Part shown: positions 1 through 8,502 of the stretch, in pieces | Layout of the letters: every line of letters begins with the position of its first letter | Numbering within the stretch: the first letter of the stretch is position 1 | Source of the DNA: Scalindua sp964584595 | Lineage (GTDB): Bacteria; Planctomycetota; Brocadiia; Brocadiales; Scalinduaceae | Length of the DNA stretch: 64,000 bases | Direction: 5' to 3' | NCBI GenBank assembly: GCA_964584595.1 | Contig: CAZPAM010000004.1 | Span: 26,574 to 90,573, forward strand | Program-made: the position numbers and the translations under genes | The notes under the pieces: generated by a model | Databases searched by the model: none | Told to the model about the DNA's origin: nothing | What the model saw: only the letters and a program-made list of their open reading frames with translations

Positions 1-1
1 C

Positions 2-694
2 TTGATCATAATCTGTTTTGTAGCACTTATGGCCACACAATCCAGAGCAACATGGATGGGATTACCGTTTATATACATATGTTTTATTATTATGAGCAAG
101 AAAAGGCTCATATTGATAGGCGTACTTGCCGTAATTATTATAATAGCCCCCTTCGTTTTGCCGCAAGAGTACAAGGATAGATACAGCGGTACATTTGAGG
201 TAGAAAAGGGTTGGGAGACCACAGTTGGAGGCAAGACATTAGCTTTAGATTCTTCTGCTTCATCAAGAGTCGCAAGCTGGCAGGGAGTCTTAAGAGATTT
301 TAAAAAACATCCTGTATTTGGATACGGCATAAATGGATACTGGTTTATTGATGGCCAATATTTCAGAACATTGGCTGAGCTGGGTATAGTAGGTACGTGT
401 ATATTTATATTATTGTTATACCAAATCGGCAAGTTCCTACTGACAGCATATTGTATTACCAGTGATAATCTCACTAAAGGTTTCACTATGGGTTTGTTTG
501 CTGGATTTATAGGCCTTCTCGTTCATTGTATGGGATCAAACACTTTCATTGTTGTCAGGATTATGGAACCATTCTGGTTTTTAATGGGAATTGCGGTTGT
601 ATTATACAATATTGACAAAAAGAAAATCGAGGTATTACAGAATGAATCAGATATGCAAGAAACAAATGTAAATACCGCAGTAGTTCAACGATGA
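2..694 (+). CDS. O-antigen ligase/polymerase family protein, C-terminal part (5' truncated)
   Basis: The frame is open to the window edge, so the true start lies upstream and only about 230 residues are visible. Hydrophobic segments lie near residues 1-30, 35-53, 128-148, 160-180 and 187-203. Between the second and third is a large polar loop carrying SSASSRVASW and HPVFGYGINGYW, the pattern of the Wzy_C periplasmic loop of O-antigen ligases and polymerases. Family knowledge: such inner-membrane proteins transfer or polymerise undecaprenyl-linked glycans at the periplasmic face. It is on the plus strand, whereas the glycan genes that follow are on the minus strand, so it probably ends a separate operon. 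Ligase and polymerase cannot be told apart from this fragment. Confidence 0.85.
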   Translation: MIIICFVALMATQSRATWMGLPFIYICFIIMSKKRLILIGVLAVIIIIAPFVLPQEYKDRYSGTFEVEKGWETTVGGKTLALDSSASSRVASWQGVLRDFKKHPVFGYGINGYWFIDGQYFRTLAELGIVGTCIFILLLYQIGKFLLTAYCITSDNLTKGFTMGLFAGFIGLLVHCMGSNTFIVVRIMEPFWFLMGIAVVLYNIDKKKIEVLQNESDMQETNVNTAVVQR

Positions 695-727
695 ACCAGA
701 AGCTATACAGAATAAAGAAAAGTCTAC

Positions 728-934
728 ATGACCGACCATGTACATCATCACCATCATAAGAAAAAGCCTTTTTGGCGAAGAGCTCTGGCGTGGCTGGGAA
801 TACGTCACATAACAAGGAGAATGGTGGCTATTTATGTATTAACCTTCTTTGTTTTGGTTCCTCTTGTTCCCTTTATCTATAAACTTATTAAAGTATTTGC
901 AGAATACATTACAATGAAAGAGAAAACCCCATAA
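728..934 (+). CDS. Small histidine-rich membrane protein
   Basis: This 68-residue protein begins MTDHVHHHHHKKK, has a basic stretch, and then one hydrophobic segment at about residues 32-54. It starts 33 bases after the O-antigen ligase gene on the same strand, so co-transcription is likely. A purine-rich AAAGAAAAG stands a few bases upstream of the ATG as a weak ribosome binding site. I do not recognise a family. The cytoplasmic run of histidines could bind a metal, but that is inference. Hydropathy and position support a real gene, but coding status is not certain at this length. Confidence 0.6.
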   Translation: MTDHVHHHHHKKKPFWRRALAWLGIRHITRRMVAIYVLTFFVLVPLVPFIYKLIKVFAEYITMKEKTP

Positions 935-1007
935 GACAGGGATGAACAAAAATGTGAAGAAAGAAAACTCTTTTTATGATTATAGATAAAGAGTATAATA
1001 TACTAAA

Positions 1008-1382
1008 ATGAGTAGACCAAAAAGAAGATTACCGGACCTGCCGCAGCCGAGAAAGAGATTCAAGTGGTGGATTAGAAATAATTATATATTCTTAATAATA
1101 GTAGGAGTAGTATGTCTAATAGCGACATTAATACTTATTCATGAGGTTTTTCAGTTTGAAAGGACTCGAAATATGGAGTCCTTATTGAATAAGAGCTGGA
1201 GAGATATACGTTGGGGGCAAGGAGGTCTCTCAGATCAGGATGTAGAAACACTTAAAAAAAGATATCCTAACGTCAATTGGGAGGATACAGCTGATAGACA
1301 AAGATGGCATACTAAACAAAAGAATGAAAGGAGAGATAGAAGCATGGAAAAGGCAAGGGAAAGCCTTCGACAGGAAAAGTGA
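1008..1382 (+). CDS. Hypothetical single-pass membrane protein
   Basis: The 124-residue product has a basic N-terminus (RPKRRLPDLPQPRKRFKWW), one transmembrane segment at about residues 26-48, and a charged, probably helical C-terminal part rich in Arg, Lys, Glu and Trp that ends in a likely coiled coil. The N-terminal signal-anchor charge pattern suggests the C-terminal part faces the periplasm. It follows the small His-rich gene by about 70 bases on the same strand and may belong to the same unit as the O-antigen ligase. No family was recognised. Confidence 0.6.
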   Translation: MSRPKRRLPDLPQPRKRFKWWIRNNYIFLIIVGVVCLIATLILIHEVFQFERTRNMESLLNKSWRDIRWGQGGLSDQDVETLKKRYPNVNWEDTADRQRWHTKQKNERRDRSMEKARESLRQEK

Positions 1383-1427
1383 TAATAGTTAAATAAGGCT
1401 AAATTTGCAATGATATGACTGTTTCAA

Positions 1428-2882
1428 TTATTTACGGACGAACTTCACAAATATGGGATTAGATACCAACTTTCCGGGTATATCTAAGCGGTAGTAAATT
1501 TGCTCACCAGGGTTTAAATAATCATCCTTAAAATTAACTACAAAAGGTGTTGTTTTAGAAAGAGTTTTTATGAGTTTTCCGGAACGAATGATCCTCACAT
1601 CAACATTATGAGCTCCCTGGTCTGACGATGAAACCCTAATCCTTATTTCCGGCTTATTATTTAACTCAATGGTTTCTCCCATGTTGGCCTGGTTGTCCGT
1701 ATTGGAACCTAAGATAGAAAAATCTTCTAATACAAACCTCTGGAAATTATTTCCTGTTCGACAGGCATACATCCTGCCTTGCTTTAGGGCCAGAGTGACT
1801 TCTTCCTTGGTCTTTTCCTTCACTAGAAAAACTGTAGGAAAATTGCCTAATTTTTCACCACCCAGCCCTTCTTCATGAAAATCTGCCGTTGATATGCCCC
1901 ATGCGGGTGTGTTCCTATTACCTCTGCAATAATCAAACAAGACCCTGTCCCACTCCTTGCCCGGTTCTGTTGTCTTGGTCAAGGCTCCATAAAGAGCCCC
2001 AAATCCGGTGTATCCTTTAGTCATTAACAGTGCCTCTGGGTGCTTGGGTGTCTTTACTGTAATGGGCCCTTTTTTAGCATTTACACCAGCCCCGGCTTCC
2101 GGGTGTGTCCAAAAAGTAGTGCCACCTCTATCGTTAACATAATCAATCAGTTCTTGATAAGGCAAGTAGCCCTGATCACCATGATATTGGTCAAAGGGAG
2201 AACTCTTGAACGGATGATATTCTATCAGCATGAAAAAGGAGAATACCAGGATAACAATACCTGTGATTCTATAATTACCCCTTATTATTAAAAATATACT
2301 GAAGCATAATGGGATCAAGAATATAATACTTCCGAGTAATAATTGCCGAAAATACCTGGTAGAAAAACTATTGTGAATTACGGGAAGATTCTTGTAATCC
2401 TCAGGATTTTCCATACCTATGACAAGCAGGTGCCTCTCCCAGTTGTGGGCTGTAAGGTTTCCCTTAAAATAACTGCCGGTCCAATAGTAAATGGGTGATG
2501 ATTCGGATCCCGAAATCACTATCATATCCGGGTATTTTCGGGCTATCTCTGTAATATTTTGGAGATATTTACCCGCACCTCTGCTATTAACAGACGGCAA
2601 CTCTTCTCTTTTTCGAATAATATTTCTGAAAGGAAGAATGCCGTATTCCAGGGCCATCCTATCATGATCATTGATGAAAAGAACATCAAATCCCCTTTCC
2701 CTTGCCAACTTAACAAGAAAGTCCAGATCGTGAGTACCATCACTGTATGTTGTACGTAAGTCAATGAGGCCGGCGACTTGCTGATAATCGTCACAATAGC
2801 TGTCTTTAATATAAAATATGACAGAAACTAATCCAAGAAATAGAATGCATATTATTCTTTGAAACATTATTATTTTTCTCAT
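1428..2882 (-). CDS. Membrane-anchored PHP-domain protein (metal-dependent phosphoesterase-like)
   Basis: The 484-residue product starts with a signal or anchor helix (about 8-26), followed by a PHP-like N-terminal motif (IDLRTTYSDGTHDLDF, then FINDHD near residue 70) and a later TADFHEEG near residue 345. Two adjacent membrane helices lie at about 180-220. In classical PHP proteins the first motif is DLHxHTxxSDG; here the two histidines read R and T, so part of the metal site is altered. It overlaps the upstream glycosyltransferase gene by 4 bases, indicating translational coupling. Known PHP members are phosphoesterases or exonucleases. A role in trimming or regulating a glycan precursor at the membrane is only inference. 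An internal ATG at codon 6 is an alternative start. Confidence 0.75.
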   Translation of the reverse strand: MRKIIMFQRIICILFLGLVSVIFYIKDSYCDDYQQVAGLIDLRTTYSDGTHDLDFLVKLARERGFDVLFINDHDRMALEYGILPFRNIIRKREELPSVNSRGAGKYLQNITEIARKYPDMIVISGSESSPIYYWTGSYFKGNLTAHNWERHLLVIGMENPEDYKNLPVIHNSFSTRYFRQLLLGSIIFLIPLCFSIFLIIRGNYRITGIVILVFSFFMLIEYHPFKSSPFDQYHGDQGYLPYQELIDYVNDRGGTTFWTHPEAGAGVNAKKGPITVKTPKHPEALLMTKGYTGFGALYGALTKTTEPGKEWDRVLFDYCRGNRNTPAWGISTADFHEEGLGGEKLGNFPTVFLVKEKTKEEVTLALKQGRMYACRTGNNFQRFVLEDFSILGSNTDNQANMGETIELNNKPEIRIRVSSSDQGAHNVDVRIIRSGKLIKTLSKTTPFVVNFKDDYLNPGEQIYYRLDIPGKLVSNPIFVKFVRK

Positions 2883-4072
2883 TGATTAACTTTGTTCAAC
2901 AAGCTTTCATACAAATTTTCTATTTTCTTTAACATAACAGATATGTCAAACTCAGGATAGACCATGGCTTTTCCATTATTGCCTAATTCTTCAGCCAGAT
3001 CCTTGTTCCTGATAAGTTGTAATATGGCGTTTCCCAATGCATCGGAATTCCTTGGAGGAACAAGGATACCATTCTTACTATCCTTTATCAAATCAAGTAT
3101 TCCTCCCACGCTGCTGGCAACAACCGGTTTACCCAGGGCCATTGCCTCAATAATTACTCTGCCCATACCTTCATTCAAAGATGGTAGGACAAAAATATCA
3201 AAGAGATAAAGTATATCAGAAGAATCAGCCCTCCACCCCGTAAAAATAATATTTTTCCTTACTCCTAAGGCCTCTGCATATTTTTCAAGCTCCAACTTTA
3301 AATATCCATCTCCGACAATCACAAAAACTGTTTTATCAACCTCTTCAACAATCTTTTTTGCTGCCGAAATCAGATATTTGTAACCCTTTATGGGAACTAA
3401 CCTGCCGATGGTTCCAACCACATTATAACCTGGAGGAATCTCTAATTCCTTTTTTCTGGCTTTAATATCAATTCTCATATTTGCAAAATAGTCTAGTTTT
3501 ACACCGCTATGTATAATAGTGTACTTTTTAGTAGAAGCTATCCCTTTTTCCATGTGTTCATCTTTCTCTTTTTCTGTCAATGCTACAATCATATCAGTCG
3601 TAAACGATGATATTTTTTCAGCAAATACAAAGATATTTGTCAGAATCAAACCATAATAGCTGTGAAATACATGGCCATGCGGTGTATGTATAATTATTGG
3701 TACTCCGGCTAAATAGGCAGCCAGCCTGCCTAACACACCCGCTTTAGAGGTATGTGTGTGAACAATGTGAGGTTTGATCCGTTTTATCAATCGGTAGATG
3801 CTGATAAATGCCAGGATATCATTTGTAAAGGATAAACGTCTTACCAATGATGGTATGACAGATATCCTCACACCCTTATCCCTTGCCATGGCCAAATCAT
3901 GTTGTACTGCTTCATTCTCCTTAGGGCCCATGTTAGACTCTAAGGTAAAACCATGGATTAAAAAGACCTCATACTTTTCCCGGTTCAGGAGAGAAACCGT
4001 AAGCAGAGTGGTTTCGGCCGACCCTCCTTTATCAAGACGCGTTATAATATGTAAGACTCTTGTTTTTTTCAA
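2879..4072 (-). CDS. Glycosyltransferase family 4
   Basis: The 397-residue GT-B protein has an N-terminal acceptor domain with RLDKGGSAETT at about residue 12 and HIVHTHTSKAGVLGRLAAY near residue 105. The C-terminal donor domain carries GTIGRLVPIKGYKYLI and the E-x7-E nucleotide-sugar motif EGMGRVIIEAMALGKPVV near residue 305. Family members transfer a sugar from an NDP-sugar to a lipid-linked glycan on the cytoplasmic face. The predicted start is a TTG codon with only a weak upstream Shine-Dalgarno. It is coupled by a 4-base overlap to the downstream PHP gene. The sugar specificity cannot be read from the sequence. Confidence 0.9.
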   Translation of the reverse strand: MKKTRVLHIITRLDKGGSAETTLLTVSLLNREKYEVFLIHGFTLESNMGPKENEAVQHDLAMARDKGVRISVIPSLVRRLSFTNDILAFISIYRLIKRIKPHIVHTHTSKAGVLGRLAAYLAGVPIIIHTPHGHVFHSYYGLILTNIFVFAEKISSFTTDMIVALTEKEKDEHMEKGIASTKKYTIIHSGVKLDYFANMRIDIKARKKELEIPPGYNVVGTIGRLVPIKGYKYLISAAKKIVEEVDKTVFVIVGDGYLKLELEKYAEALGVRKNIIFTGWRADSSDILYLFDIFVLPSLNEGMGRVIIEAMALGKPVVASSVGGILDLIKDSKNGILVPPRNSDALGNAILQLIRNKDLAEELGNNGKAMVYPEFDISVMLKKIENLYESLLNKVNQ

Positions 4073-4141
4073 AACCGGTTAACCAATTAAATTCCTAATC
4101 CTCACACAAGACACAATGCGCACAAAGATTTAAAATGGAAA

Positions 4142-6085
4142 TTATAAAAAGTATCTCTTATACCAATACTGAAAGACTATCAGGTTCCATAGTTGCCATG
4201 AAGTGTCCATTTTCTTACTCAAATGCTTTTTTATAAGGCAATCTATTACCTCATATTCAAAAATATCTTGTTTATTTATAAAATCCTTGGACAGGAATTC
4301 ATCGATTAGAAATTTCAACTCCTTTCTGAGCCAGGCTCCGATTGGCATTTCAAATCCCCATTTCGATCTCTTGTGCAGCATAGGCGGTAGTATATCTTTA
4401 AAGGTCTCCATTAGTATGTATTTCCTTTTCAGTCCTTTAAGTTTAACATTACCCTCCATTTCGAAGGCGAATTCAACCACCTCATGGTCTAAAAAAGGAA
4501 CCCTTACTTCCAGTGAATTTCTCATACTCATCAAATCAACCTTTGTCAGCATATCACCCGGCAGGGAGTTTTTGATATCTACATAAAGCATTCGATTAAT
4601 ATTATCACCTGCAAATTCATTCAGCTTTTGAGAAATAATTTCCTGTCCTGTTTGAAAAGATATCTTATCTTGAAGATGGTGCTTGGTCAACTTTCGTCTT
4701 GTATCAGGTGGGAATATTTCCTGCCAACCGTAAAATCTGTCTGCAAGAGAACCACTCATACCCCTGGTAAATTTCTTGAATCTTCTGATATACTCTGAAT
4801 GTTTCTTGTCTCTGGAGTCCGGGAGGTAATTTATCAACGGTTCTATTATCTTTTCCTTTAATATATCAGGTAATATTGAGTAATACTTAGCCAGGTATTC
4901 CCCCTGGTATATCCGATAGCCTGCAAATAGCTCATCAGCTCCATCCCCTGCTAAAGCTACAGTAACATGTCTTTTAGTCTCTTGAGAAACGGTGTAAGTA
5001 GGAACGGCAGACGAGTCAGCAAAAGGTTCATCAAGTGTCTCCAAAACAGCTGGGAATGAATTGAGTACATCTTTGTAATCCAACTTAAACTCGTAATGTT
5101 CGGTTTTATTAAACCTGGCTACCTCCCTGGAATATCTGGTTTCATCAAAGAGCGGCATATCCTTATAACCGATAGAAAAGGTCTTGACTGGCTTCGCAGA
5201 ATTCCTGGCCATAAGGCCGACAATAATACTGGAATCTATCCCACCACTCAAAAAGGCTCCTAACTGAACATCAGATATCAGCCTTTTCTGTACTGCATTC
5301 TTCATTAACTCATATAAATTTTCTTTATAATAATCTATTCGTTCGCAACTTTTCTTTGGTTTACTCTGCAAAGAGCTAACATCTGTACTAATATTCCAGT
5401 ATTCTTTGGTTACTATAGTTTTTTCTTCTGCCAGAAGATAATGTCCTGCTTCAAGCTTCTTTATGTTCTTGAAAATAGTTTTTGGTGCCGGGATGTAATT
5501 GAAAGTCAGATACAATTCAAGGGCTGTCCAGTCAATCTCCTTGACCACATCATGATCACATAGTATACCCTTAATCTCTGAGGAGAATATTAAGGTTTTC
5601 TTATCCCAATAATAGACAAGAGGCTTAATCCCAAGTCTGTCCCGGCATAACCATAGTTTTTGTAAACGTTCATCCCATATGCAAAAGGCAAACATTCCAT
5701 TAAGCCTTTTCAGGCAGTCAATTCCTTCCTCTTCATATAAGTGTATGATAACTTCTGAGTCTGTATTGCTCCTGAATATATGTCCTTTCGCCTCTAATTC
5801 AACTCTGATTTCCTTAAAATTATATATTTCCCCATTATAGACTAACCAGATAGTTTCCTCTTCATTACACATAGGTTGATGACCGGCATCTGAAAGGTCA
5901 ATAACGCTGAGACGGGTATGCCCTAAACCGATTTGTACCTTTGAGTCTTGAGGTTTTGAGTTTGAGTTGACAAAAATACCTTCATCATTCGGACCACGAT
6001 GGGCAAGGGATCTGCACATCGTTTTCAAAAGTGCCTCATCAACTTGCATTCCTCCATAACTGAGCTTACCACAAATACCGCACAT
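4142..6085 (-). CDS. asnB: Asparagine synthase-type glutamine amidotransferase (first copy)
   Basis: The 647-residue protein starts MCGICG, giving the N-terminal nucleophile Cys2 after Met removal. The glutaminase domain shows GHTRLSVIDLSDAGHQPM and YNGEIYNF. The synthetase domain shows the PP-loop SGGIDSS near residue 280 and AGDGADELFAGY near residue 375. Known chemistry: glutamine-derived ammonia is used to amidate an ATP-activated carboxylate. In polysaccharide loci such enzymes often amidate uronic acids rather than make asparagine, and the flanking glycosyltransferases favour that here, though this is inference. A second copy lies at 8492-10381 with two glycosyltransferases between them. 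Confidence 0.9.
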   Translation of the reverse strand: MCGICGKLSYGGMQVDEALLKTMCRSLAHRGPNDEGIFVNSNSKPQDSKVQIGLGHTRLSVIDLSDAGHQPMCNEEETIWLVYNGEIYNFKEIRVELEAKGHIFRSNTDSEVIIHLYEEEGIDCLKRLNGMFAFCIWDERLQKLWLCRDRLGIKPLVYYWDKKTLIFSSEIKGILCDHDVVKEIDWTALELYLTFNYIPAPKTIFKNIKKLEAGHYLLAEEKTIVTKEYWNISTDVSSLQSKPKKSCERIDYYKENLYELMKNAVQKRLISDVQLGAFLSGGIDSSIIVGLMARNSAKPVKTFSIGYKDMPLFDETRYSREVARFNKTEHYEFKLDYKDVLNSFPAVLETLDEPFADSSAVPTYTVSQETKRHVTVALAGDGADELFAGYRIYQGEYLAKYYSILPDILKEKIIEPLINYLPDSRDKKHSEYIRRFKKFTRGMSGSLADRFYGWQEIFPPDTRRKLTKHHLQDKISFQTGQEIISQKLNEFAGDNINRMLYVDIKNSLPGDMLTKVDLMSMRNSLEVRVPFLDHEVVEFAFEMEGNVKLKGLKRKYILMETFKDILPPMLHKRSKWGFEMPIGAWLRKELKFLIDEFLSKDFINKQDIFEYEVIDCLIKKHLSKKMDTSWQLWNLIVFQYWYKRYFL

Positions 6086-6152
6086 TATTGTTTACTATCC
6101 TTAAGAATAATCTTAAAAGATTTCAGTATAAAATTGAACAGTAGGGCCACTA

Positions 6153-7283
6153 CTACATCATTCTCTGCATAGCGCTAACTAGGCGCCTGGCCGCATGCTC
6201 CCAACTCATTTGTGTTTCAGTCCACCGTCGTCCTTCATTCCCCAGTCGTCTTGCAAGATGGTCATCGGTTAGTAAGAGCTTTATAGCGGATGCAATCTCC
6301 TCCGGGTTATCCGGATCTACTAATAGGCCGGTTTTCCCATTCTGTACAGCGTCAGAAATACCACCGGAATCGCCGGCTACCACCGGAAGCCCACTGGCAC
6401 TGGCCTCAAGGAAAGAGATACCAAACCCCTCGACAAGATCAAGACGACCCGGTATCTCCCTGCTGGCCATAACAAATATATCGCAAGAGGTGTATGTCGC
6501 TGGTAATTGATTGTCGGGAACGAAACCTGTGAATTCCACCTGGCTCTCTAAACCAAGTGCTTGCACCATCTGCCTCAACCTCATATCTTCAGGACCCTGA
6601 CCTGCTATAGTGTAATTTGGTGTAAGCCCCTGTTCCTTTAGTATAAATAAAGCTTTTAGCACATAATCATGTCCCTTATTCAAATCCAGACGTGCCACAG
6701 TAAGTAATTTTTTCTGTTTATTACTCTTTTGATGATTAGTAACAGGTTTGAAACGCTGTGTATCTATACCACCGAAGATTACTTCAATCCGGTTCTGCTC
6801 AATACCCAGAGACATTACCAGGCGGGCACTATAGTAGCTGATCGGAAAAATCCCTTTGGCTTTACGAAGGGCTGCAATACGCCACCCCTTTAAATAACCT
6901 TTCAATCTTCGTCTCCAAGATATTTTATCATCACGAATTTCAGTTCCAAAAACACTGACAAAATAAGGTACCGGTATCAAGCAGTACCACAAATGGCTGG
7001 TCAGTGCAGTAATCCAGACCACATGCAGGACAGCACCGATATGGTATCGTCTGATTATCCATGGAATATATATCAAAAAGGCTATGTGGCGTAAAATCGG
7101 AAATGATGGGGTACGTATTATTCGATAACGGCATCCGTGGTCAAATGTTTTGGCATCGGGAATCCCGGTTGCCAAAACGGTTACCTGATTTTCCTGGGCA
7201 AGGAAAGTAGATAGATCCTTTGTGTAAGCACCAATTCCCCAACTACGAGGTGAGAAATCCGGGCTGACCACTAAAATGTTCAT
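6153..7283 (-). CDS. Glycosyltransferase family 4
   Basis: The 376-residue protein begins MNILVVSPDFSPRSWGIGAY, the glycine-rich acceptor-domain start of GT4 enzymes. It has TVARLDLNKGHDYVLKALF near residue 195 and the donor-site motif EGFGISFLEASASGLPVVAG near residue 290. The protein has no membrane helix, so it should act at the cytoplasmic face on a lipid-linked acceptor. It lies 67 bases upstream of the first asparagine synthase and presumably shares its transcript. Donor and linkage are unknown. Confidence 0.9.
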   Translation of the reverse strand: MNILVVSPDFSPRSWGIGAYTKDLSTFLAQENQVTVLATGIPDAKTFDHGCRYRIIRTPSFPILRHIAFLIYIPWIIRRYHIGAVLHVVWITALTSHLWYCLIPVPYFVSVFGTEIRDDKISWRRRLKGYLKGWRIAALRKAKGIFPISYYSARLVMSLGIEQNRIEVIFGGIDTQRFKPVTNHQKSNKQKKLLTVARLDLNKGHDYVLKALFILKEQGLTPNYTIAGQGPEDMRLRQMVQALGLESQVEFTGFVPDNQLPATYTSCDIFVMASREIPGRLDLVEGFGISFLEASASGLPVVAGDSGGISDAVQNGKTGLLVDPDNPEEIASAIKLLLTDDHLARRLGNEGRRWTETQMSWEHAARRLVSAMQRMM

Positions 7284-7362
7284 TATTATAATTCCCTTTC
7301 ATTTTTCCTGGTGTCATACATTCGTTACGCGCAGGGAGGATAAAAGTCCTCGGAGTTTTTTG

Positions 7363-8502
7363 TCATCGATCAAACGGCAAAAGCCCCTCGTAAACCTTTT
7401 CAACTTTTTTCAGCATAATGTCCACACCAAATTTTTCTTCTGCTGTTTTTCTAGCATTTATACCCATCTGAAATGATTTAGCCTTGTCGACTAACAAATC
7501 AATTATAGATTTTGCCAAAGCACCGGCGTCTTTAGGAGGAACAAGCAATCCCGTTTTTCCGTCTTCCAGCTCTTCACTAACGCCATCAATGTCGGTAGCC
7601 ACAATAGGACGACCCATTGCCATTGCCTCAATCACTATTCGGGGCAAACCTTCTAAAACTGACGACAGTACGAAGACATCAAAGGCAGATAACAACTCAG
7701 GAATATCACGCCTTAATCCGGCAAAGGAGCATACATGGGAAATACCCAGGGACTTAGCCATGTTCTTCAAATTGTCTTCTTCCGGACCGTGGCCTACAAT
7801 CACAAATCTAACATATTTCTTTTTCTCATAAACCTGTTTTGCTGCTTGAAGAAAGTGAGAATATCCTTTCTGGTAAACCAAACGTCCGATGGTTCCTATA
7901 ATGGGATAATCATCTGTGATACCCAATGAGTGTCGGGTTTTCTCAGAGGCATTCACGTTTTGATTATATTGATCAAGCTCTACACCATTATAGACAACCG
8001 TAATTCTGCCTGAATGGATATTACGCTTCCTGACTAATTGTTCTTTGATAGCTTTGGACACGGCAATAAATTGTGTTACGTATCTGGAAGAAAAACGATC
8101 AGCAATTTTATAGACAATTTTTCGAATAAAACCTATATCAAAACCCTCTACCGGCATGGCTACAGTACAAACTAAAGATGTTTTTGGTAGCTTTCTAACA
8201 GCCATCCTTGCGAAAAAATCTGCTCGTGCACCCATACTATGAACGATGTGGATTCGATTTTGATTAATGCTGCTCAACAACTGTGCAATAGTTTTAAAAT
8301 TCACCTTTCTATCCATATCAATAGGGATGAAGGGGATATTATCCCGTTTGGCCATTTGTTCTAATTTACTATCCGGGTGAGAAGCCAGATAAGTTTTGAA
8401 CCGTTTCTTGTTAAGACCGGTTGATAGTTGGCTAAAACCCCTTTCTCCACCACCAAACTCCAATGCGTCAATAACATACAGTATTCGTATCTTATCTACC
8501 AA
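7363..8502 (-). CDS. Glycosyltransferase family 4
   Basis: This 379-residue GT-B enzyme has YVIDALEFGGGERGFSQLS at its N-terminus, HIVHSMGARADFFARMAV near residue 88, GTIGRLVYQKGYSHFLQA near residue 200 and the E-x7-E signature EGLPRIVIEAMAMGRPIVA near residue 285. Its start overlaps the 3' end of the second asparagine synthase gene by 11 bases, so the two are probably translationally coupled and act on the same glycan. The similarity of its motifs to the protein at 2879-4072 suggests both descend from one ancestral gene, although they have diverged well. Confidence 0.9.
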   Translation of the reverse strand: MVDKIRILYVIDALEFGGGERGFSQLSTGLNKKRFKTYLASHPDSKLEQMAKRDNIPFIPIDMDRKVNFKTIAQLLSSINQNRIHIVHSMGARADFFARMAVRKLPKTSLVCTVAMPVEGFDIGFIRKIVYKIADRFSSRYVTQFIAVSKAIKEQLVRKRNIHSGRITVVYNGVELDQYNQNVNASEKTRHSLGITDDYPIIGTIGRLVYQKGYSHFLQAAKQVYEKKKYVRFVIVGHGPEEDNLKNMAKSLGISHVCSFAGLRRDIPELLSAFDVFVLSSVLEGLPRIVIEAMAMGRPIVATDIDGVSEELEDGKTGLLVPPKDAGALAKSIIDLLVDKAKSFQMGINARKTAEEKFGVDIMLKKVEKVYEGLLPFDR

